DNA from: Psilocybe azurescens
Lineage: Eukaryota; Basidiomycota; Agaricomycetes; Agaricales; Agrocybaceae
Direction of reading: 5' to 3'
Assembly (NCBI GenBank): GCA_023853785.1
Contig: JAJIRX010000194.1
Location: 1-14,649 of the forward strand
Length of the DNA stretch: 14,649 bases
Position 1 is the stretch's first letter. Each line of letters begins with the position of its first letter. Below are positions 9,681 through 14,649 of this stretch, one piece after another. A model generated the notes under the pieces. The model saw only the letters and a list, made by a program, of their open reading frames with translations, was not told where the DNA came from and searched no databases. A program made the translations under genes and the position numbers.

Positions 9681-9949
9681 ATGCATCTTTGTCAATGTAC
9701 ACAGTAGAATATTAATTAGATAAACTTACTATAAAACAACAATAGGCAATACAAACAAGGGACAAGTGAACTAATGAATAGAAATAAAGGACAAAGTAGG
9801 GAGATACGAGGGAGAAGTTTTCGATGGCAGCGTGGTGTGCAATCAGCCGCCATCTTTGAACACTGATTGGAATTTGTGATAGATCTTAGCTTAGCAGTCA
9901 CTACCATGTCATGTCACCTGACATAAGATGACTATGGATTGCCTATATT
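9681..9949. other. AT-rich stretch without gene
   Basis: Only hydrophobic chance frames are present. A small near-palindrome (ATGTCA CC TGACAT, about 9910-9923) is visible. No further structure was recognised. Confidence 0.4.
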
Positions 9950-10123
9950 TTACAAGAACAAGACATCAACTAACCTCCCTCCCTTATCCAGTCCTTCCTC
10001 ATGCTGCACTGCTGATGAGCACCGCAGCTCTCTGGCCACAGAATTTGCAATTTTTACAGCCTCAAAATACTCCGCACCTCTGATGACATATCCAGCAGCT
10101 TCAGCAGGCTTTGCACCTTTTCC
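9950..10123 (-). pseudogene. Protein-like exon fragment, family unknown
   Basis: A 57-codon open frame runs from just after a TAG (10126-10124) to a TAA (9952-9950). It reads convincingly as a soluble helical protein: AKPAEAAGYVIRGAEYFEAV, then KIANSVARELRCSSAVQHEE and GLDKGGRLVDVL. The sense strand of the same bases gives only a Ser/Pro/Thr-rich shadow. The bases ACTAG just before the frame could be an intron acceptor. No ATG, partner exon or family was identified. It may belong, with 11135-11773 on the same strand, to one decayed transposon-borne gene interrupted by the GCACCT repeats. Confidence 0.35.
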
Positions 10124-10340
10124 CTAGTGTTGCACCTGTTTCCTTGACTCTGCACCTCTTTGGACCTTATTCCAGCTTATTCCCTTACCTTCTACATTTG
10201 TTCTCAGCATTTTACAAAGCTTTTGCACCTATTTTAACATCTCTGAACTTCTGATTATCCCTTCCTTCAGTATACATTGTTCCAACAGCTTCACCTCTTA
10301 GAACCTTGTCGAACCTCTTTGAACCTCTTTGCACCTCATC
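10074..10340. repeat. Degenerate GCACCT repeats with 10/20-bp spacing (array 1)
   Basis: GCACCT occurs at 10074, 10113, 10132, 10152, 10225 and 10331. Between 10291 and 10340 five consecutive 10-base units follow exactly in phase: TCACCTCTTA, GAACCTTGTC, GAACCTCTTT, GAACCTCTTT, GCACCTCATC. The spacing of 10 or about 20 bases equals one or two helical turns. The strand bias is strong: ACCT on plus, AGGT on minus. It could be a minisatellite or a row of protein-binding sites in a transposon end. Confidence 0.6.
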
Positions 10341-10890
10341 ATTATTGATCATCCGGCCTGTTCTATGCCTTAAAAAGTTGGTTTTCACTTTGCACACCTT
10401 GTCAGATCATTTTCCTTGGTCACATGCTGATCTATCAGTTTCCAATTTTGTACAACATCCAGATCAGCTGTGAGGCTATGCTATACATATCCTACACTCT
10501 GTTGAAGCTCAAGATAGGAATCTGTAACTCATTCCAGCATTTAGTGTATTTGCAAGGAAGGTCCAGAGCATCAGGAAGGCTTTCCTATAGGTTCTATCAT
10601 GTTCTTTACCTTTTTCATTGACCAGCTTTGCATTTTCAGAGTACCTTGTGATATATTTCTATGGTTTGTGGACATTTATTTATTTTTATTTCTAGTTTTC
10701 TTTGTTTCATGATCACCACTGCTTTTGATTCTTTATGCAGAAGTTTAAACTTTCATTCAGTTCTTTGTGCATTGCTATCACACCTCCTTATTTGTAGCAG
10801 ACTATGCCTTTATTCATCATTCAATATTTGTAATATAAAAGCATGTACTCTATCTACATTGAAAAAGAAGTTTTCTGACCCTCTGATATT
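10341..10890. other. AT-rich stretch between two GCACCT repeat arrays
   Basis: This T-rich, CpG-poor stretch shows no protein-like frame on either strand. The plus-strand open frame that begins at 10661 is hydrophobic, low-complexity and best read as a shadow. Nothing else was recognised. Confidence 0.45.
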
Positions 10891-10896
10891 GTTCTC

Positions 10897-11067
10897 ACAC
10901 CATCACACCTTGTTTTTAGAGCTTCACACCTCATTCATGAACCTTGCACCTTGTTCTCAAATGTTGCACCTCATTTTCAGAGCTTTGCACCTCATTATAC
11001 ATCACCGCACCTCACTGCACCTAGTCAGTTCCATCTGGCATAGCTCCCAGAACCCAGTCTTGCACCT
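10897..11067. repeat. Degenerate 20-21-bp tandem repeat (array 2)
   Basis: The core ACACCT/GCACCT recurs at 10905, 10926, 10946, 10966, 10987 and 11007, spaced 21, 20, 20, 21 and 20 bases. Extra copies lie at 11016 and 11062. A typical unit is roughly TTGCACCTCATTTTCAGAGC. It shares core word, orientation and two-turn spacing with the array at 10074-10340, so both are probably pieces of one repeat family. Confidence 0.65.
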
Positions 11068-11134
11068 TCAGAGCCTCAAGATGACTTCCCTCTGCACTCC
11101 ACACCTTCAAGTCTTAGGTTCCTCCATTGTTCTT

Positions 11135-11773
11135 TCAGTTTATTATAGGTTTTTGTTTTTGTTTGTGCACAGCAGAGCAGTCATCTGGTGTCATCACTGC
11201 ACCTACTCTGGGCTGATCTTCCTCACCCTGTGGCTCATCCTCCTGCCCAACATGATCGTCAACATGCTTGACATCTTCTGCATCCTGTGCAAGCCAACAA
11301 TTGTGTCCCCTGTACCCATGCTCATGCTCCAGCTGCCCGTCCTTGCAGAGGGAGTGGATGATGGGTGGGATCTCATGTCACATGGAGCCAAATCCCATTG
11401 GGGAGGGGTTTGGGAGAGCAACAACAAAAATGAGGATGTTCGATGAGCCTGCCTCATCCAGATCAATAGGCAAGGGCAAAGGCAAAGGCGCATCCTGCTC
11501 CATCAACACCCTCCCAATGCGGCCCTTCCTCCCGCCTGCACAGTCTGTGATCTGCATCTTTGAGCTCAGGATTCTGGTGCTAAGGCTCAATATGCTGCAC
11601 AGCATGTTTGGTTTTGTCAGTTTTGCCAATGAAATAGCTGAGGTTAAGAGGAATACAAAACCAGTAGACATACAGTTGCAGCAGAGTGACTTCTCAAATG
11701 AACACTGCAGTGAGCACATTGACCATGGTACCTTATTGTAATGGCACATTGTGCAATGCAAAGCCAGTCTCAA
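11135..11773 (-). pseudogene. Acidic protein relic with one in-frame stop, probably transposon-borne
   Basis: A single minus-strand frame stays open from 11773 to TGA 11137-11135, except for one TGA at 11380-11378. The first part includes GGRKGRIGRVLMEQDAPLP, LPIDLDEAGSSN and PSPMGFGSM. After the stop the same frame continues PPIIHSLCKDGQLEHEHGYR, then an Asp/Glu/His-rich run (AQDAEDVKHVDDHVGQEDE). This is far more protein-like than the hydrophobic plus-strand frame over the same bases. The TGA is compatible with a C-to-T change (CGA to TGA), as expected in methylated repeats. The 5' limit is uncertain, because the first 60 or so codons look less protein-like. The family was not recognised. 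Confidence 0.45.
11607..11631 (+). repeat. 25-bp perfect inverted repeat, left arm
   Basis: The 25 bases beginning TTTGGTTTTGTCAGT are repeated exactly in reverse complement at 12322-12346. Similarity outside the core is weak. Both arms translate in their own direction to FGFVSFAN, so this may be a shared coding motif of two diverged, oppositely oriented relics rather than a transposon end. Confidence 0.7.
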
Positions 11774-12321
11774 GGTAATTCAGTGATTCAGTGCCACAAA
11801 TGCTTTGCCATAGAACAGAGTCAGTTGAACACATACAAAAACTAGTGCAAACTACATGGGAAATACAATGATGCACATAATTGCTCAGAGAGACAGGGAC
11901 ATTGTAGGTTATTGAAAGCTTGAATCTATCACAATGGATGATAATAAAGATAAACTTTGAAACACAACTTTGAGATTGCAAGTACTTATACATATGACAA
12001 TGGCTATGAGCTGAGACAAGCAGATAACAAACATCAATGGCCTTAATACATATGTATTATAACAAAGAAAGTGTGTGATAAATTGTGTGAGATTCTGTGG
12101 TCATGGCCAGATGGTCAGTGAGTAGCATTGGTGTATTCAGTGGATGGCACCCAACTGGCTTCAAATTTGATTATGAGGGACACATTCATCTGTTTAGAAC
12201 AAAAACCTTAATGAAAGGAAAACAAAAAGTCTCATCTTCTGGGATCCAATCTGGCATATTGGAAGACATAATAGGACAATCTCCTCCTGAATGCTATCCT
12301 GAATGGTGCTCCTATTCTCAG
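11774..12321. other. CpG-free stretch without gene
   Basis: No protein-like frame could be supported here apart from the FGFVSFAN-containing minus frame that begins at 12382 and reaches about 12194. There is no CpG in the interval. It is likely decayed repeat sequence. Confidence 0.4.
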
Positions 12322-12346
12322 CATTGGCAAAACTGACAAAACCAAA
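12322..12346 (-). repeat. 25-bp perfect inverted repeat, right arm
   Basis: Exact reverse complement of 11607-11631. It sits in a minus-strand open frame (12382-12194) that reads NAIFGFVSFANAENRSTIQ, a second relic of whatever coding motif the left arm belongs to. Confidence 0.7.
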
Positions 12347-12382
12347 TATTGCATTGTGGCCTATATCAGGCAAGTCAATCAT

Positions 12383-12764
12383 TTTGAGGCTATATATGGG
12401 TCATCAAAACTTTTGTGCATCCTTGGAAAGTCATATAAATGTTGTATTACATTACTATGTATGCCCACTAATTGTTCTAGTATTTTGAACTGGTTGAAAA
12501 GAATTAAGGTGGTATTAAATTTAAGCAAAATATTTATTCAACTTTATTTTTAGTGGTAATTTTTGGTGGACCATTGAGGTACATTGCAATTTTTGACAAC
12601 CTTTTCTGTATTCTTGTAAGTTACTATAAGCATAAGTTTTGTATGTAGAATACACTAAATATTGGTGCAAGATTTAATTGTATGTCAATTATTTTGGCTC
12701 TCTGAAAAAGGCTGCTTTTTAGATAGTGATATAGACTGTTATGTACATGTATACAATAATGATG
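12383..12764. other. AT-rich CpG-free stretch left of the Tc1-like element
   Basis: No gene, RNA or repeat was recognised. It is the left flank of the transposon insertion. Confidence 0.45.
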
Positions 12765-12766
12765 TA

Positions 12767-12980
12767 CAGTGACTCAAAAACTGTCCAGATGTTTTTGAAA
12801 TTGAACTTAAATTGACTATAACACCATGTAATCTTAATGAAATTATATGATTTAAAATGTACTAGAAAGCCCTGGATCTCAGCTTTCAGGAGGTATAACA
12901 TATTTTTGTATTTGTTTGGTTCATCTATTATTATTAAATATGTTATAAAAATAACACATCCAGACAGTTTCTTTGTGGCC
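12767..12980. repeat. Tc1-like element left terminal inverted repeat
   Basis: This matches 14160-14373 in reverse complement over about 214 bases with few differences. It is bounded by two copies of an ACATCCAGACAGTTT-type site in opposite orientation (12780-12792 and 12956-12970). Confidence 0.9.
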
Positions 12981-13006
12981 CATTGGAATATGGGTATCTA
13001 TATAAA

Positions 13007-13960
13007 CTAGTGCTTTGTGTGAACCCACTTTGCCTTCAAAACATCTAAAACTCTTCTAGACATACTATTGATTGATTTTGCATAGTCTTCCTTGGGTATT
13101 TTGTCCCACTCCTCCAGTATTCTGCCCTACAACTCCTGGATATCCTTTGGAGCATTTTTGTATTCTACAAAGCATTTTGAGAATATGCCACAAATTTTCA
13201 ATTGGATTGAGATCTAGTTATTATGCTGGCCAGTCCATAACCTCTATTTTATGGTCTTTAAGCTATTTCTGAGCCTTTTGGATGTGTGCTTGAGGTCATT
13301 ATCTTGCTAAATGATGAAATCATCCTGATTAAGGTTGTAATACTCCAGAGTTTGGAAGCCATAGTCATCCAAAATGCTTATATAGAGTTCTCCATCCATC
13401 TTGCCTTCTATCTTGCACATGTATCCAATACCACTTGTTGTTATACAACTCCAAATCATCATATGTCCTTCTCCAAATTTGATGGTTTTTCTATCTGCTG
13501 AGTTTGGAGAGGAGAACCAGCCTTTTCCTCATCTACTGCCTTCCAACTAACCCAATTCAATTGATCTTGGTCTCATCTGTGAACATAACATGTTTCCAGT
13601 CTTTTTCTGTTCAGTTTTCATACTTCTGAACAAATTTCAAGCAAGCCTTCCTATAGTTCTCAGAAAGGAATGGCTTTTTGACCTTGACTTGTGCTATAAG
13701 ATCTATTTTTGAGAGAATTTTGAATGGTTTAGATGGAGATAGATGTGTCGGTGATAGTGGGAAGCTGGCAGTAGAGTTGTGTGGAAGTATCAGCCTTTCA
13801 AGTGGAGACAAGTCAAACTAGATAGCAGTGGTCATGGGGAGTGAGCTTAGAAAAATGGTCTTCATAATTTTTTTTCATTAACTCTATCCCAAAACATATC
13901 ACCCAAATAGTTGACTTCCAAAAAACCAAGTTGGACATCAGTTTTGCAAATAGAATCACC
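13007..13960 (-). pseudogene. Tc1-like transposase, multiply broken
   Basis: Frames joined by eye give the usual Tc1 order. A poor N-terminal helix-turn-helix part (STIW region near 13890) comes first, then KLTPHDHCYLV (about 13840), VKVKKPFLSENYRKACLKF (about 13690-13630), and WKHVMFTDETKIN with the first catalytic Asp at 13577-13575. After that come FGEGHMMIWSC, GYMCKIEGKMDGELY, QDNDLKHTSK with the second Asp at 13303-13301, LDLNPIENLW with the catalytic Glu at 13199-13197, and EEWDKIPKEDY...SMSRRVLDVLKAKW ending at TAG 13009-13007. The Asp-Glu spacing is about 34 residues (DD34E). Several stops look like C-to-T products (for example TAG just before QDND, TAA TAA before LDLNP), and frameshifts occur near 13250 and 13170. 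GYMCKI and KMDGELY resemble agaricomycete Tc1 families. The product is certainly non-functional. Confidence 0.88.
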
Positions 13961-14159
13961 ATTTTCCAGCATAAAGATGATGTTAGAGCATAATTTAGAA
14001 GAGAATGGATGTATGACTGTGTAGCAGAGAGTAATGGGCTATAAACTTGGGGAATGTAAAGTTTCAGTCTTTGTTATATACTTCCAACATATTTTCATTT
14101 ATTTGATATTTTTTTTGCATGTTTACAATAACAAAAACCTTATTGTGTTAATTCCAACA

Positions 14160-14373
14160 GGCCACAAAGAAACTGTCTGGATGTGTTATTTTATATAAAG
14201 TATTTAATAATAATAGATGAACCAAACAAATACAAATATATGTTATGTTTCCTGAAAGCTGAGATCCAGGGCTTTCTAGTACATTTTAAATCATATAATT
14301 TCATTAAGATTACATGTCATTATAGTCAGTTTAACTTCAATTTCAAAAACATCCAGACAGTTTTGAGTCACTG
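14160..14373. repeat. Tc1-like element right terminal inverted repeat
   Basis: Reverse-complement partner of 12767-12980. It is bounded by AAACTGTCTGGATGT (14170-14184) and its exact inverse ACATCCAGACAGTTT (14349-14363). The outer end GAGTCACTG is followed by TA. Confidence 0.9.
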
Positions 14374-14375
14374 TA

Positions 14376-14445
14376 TTAGTGTAGTAGTTAGAATAGGTAT
14401 TTAATTGTGTTCTATGAAGGTGGTGGTTCAATCCTGGTAAGAGGT
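14376..14445 (+). ncRNA. tRNA-like A-box/B-box pair (SINE head or tRNA relic)
   Basis: Immediately after the transposon's TA, the bases TAGTGTAGTAGTTAG (14377-14391) resemble a pol III A box of the type TGTAGTGGTTAG. GGTTCAATCC at 14425-14434 is a good B box (consensus GGTTCGANTCC), 48 bases downstream, close to normal tRNA spacing. Acceptor and T stems do not pair well, so it is not a working tRNA. A tRNA-derived SINE or decayed tRNA, possibly split by the Tc1 insertion, would explain it. Confidence 0.35.
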
Positions 14446-14649
14446 ATTTTAATTAAAAGTGATAATCTGAATAATCAATCTGAGTTATATGAGAAAAGTG
14501 CTATGTATTTTGTAGCAACATTAAATGATCCAATATTTTACTGTAAAATTGCCCCTCAGTAGCTGTGGAAAATTGTTTTGTCATGCAAGGTTAACAAAGA
14601 TTTAAGCTACCTTACAAGGACTACAAAGGTTTATTTTTAGCCAATCCTG
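14446..14649. other. AT-rich CpG-free right end of window
   Basis: No open frame or repeat was recognised. It could be the body of a SINE if the tRNA-like head is real. Confidence 0.35.

Larger units (their letters stand above)
12767..14373 (-). mobile_element. Tc1-like (DD34E) DNA transposon, complete ends, dead
   Basis: The 1607-bp element is flanked by TA dinucleotides at 12765-12766 and 14374-14375, the target duplication typical of Tc1/mariner. It begins CAGTGACTCAAAA and ends in the reverse complement. The inverted repeats are about 214 bp (12767-12980 and 14160-14373), with weaker similarity about ten bases further in. They enclose a single minus-strand transposase relic. The size is normal for Tc1 elements. 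The element holds one CpG (13749-13750), and the transposase has several stops, so it is an old methylation-mutated copy. An active relative could still mobilise it, because the ends look intact. Confidence 0.9.

Noticed and set aside
10661..11446. Longest open frame of the window (261 codons, plus strand)
   Set aside because: Its translation is hydrophobic low-complexity (Leu/Ser/His/Cys-rich) and overlaps a tandem repeat. The opposite strand reads as a normal acidic protein over 11135-11446.
11733..11993. 86-codon minus-strand frame rich in Ser/Cys/Val
   Set aside because: Its composition is typical of AT-rich CpG-free DNA, with no motif or splice context.

Overview
The window looks like a piece of a filamentous fungal genome, most likely a basidiomycete (agaricomycete). 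The reasons are protein-coding relics cut by many short introns (about 47-78 bp, GT...AG), a secreted SMP-30/gluconolactonase-like family with fungal sequence style, a 2-oxoglutarate/Fe(II) oxygenase relic, and a decayed Tc1-type transposon. No bacterial operon structure is present, and I find no clearly intact multi-exon gene.

Layout. 1-537 is AT-rich with no gene seen. 538-887 is a CpG-free fold-back (MITE-like) element built of ACAG/CTGT repeats. 1115-2632 and 3509-5031 (both minus) are two tandem, diverged copies of one six-exon SMP-30/gluconolactonase-like gene. Intron positions match, but both copies carry frameshifts or stops. 5032-6753 is mostly unassigned, with one protein-like open frame at 5495-5656. 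6754-8384 (minus) is a 2OG-Fe(II) oxygenase (isopenicillin N synthase-like superfamily) pseudogene whose first iron-binding His reads Arg. 8560-9251 (minus) is a probable small secreted protein gene with a signal peptide and two Lys-Arg sites, with a frame break before its amphipathic C-terminal part. From about 9420 rightwards the DNA changes character. It holds a probable transposon-derived fragment (9444-9680, plus), minus-strand protein-like fragments (9950-10123 and 11135-11773), helically phased GCACCT-type repeats, and a complete but dead Tc1-like element (12767-14373) with about 214-bp inverted repeats and TA target duplication. A tRNA-like A-box/B-box pair follows directly.

The sharpest large-scale signal is a CpG mosaic. 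The central pseudogene block (about 890-9400) is CpG-rich. The fold-back element has none, and only one CpG is seen from about 11,541 to the end at 14,649. This fits cytosine methylation and deamination of repeats flanking a once-genic, less-methylated block.

The block reads as a gene graveyard next to a repeat island rather than a working pathway. If any gene is still expressed, the small secreted protein gene is the best candidate. Many lesions are single-base indels, so part of the damage could be assembly error. The in-frame stops and the lost metal ligand argue that at least some decay is real.
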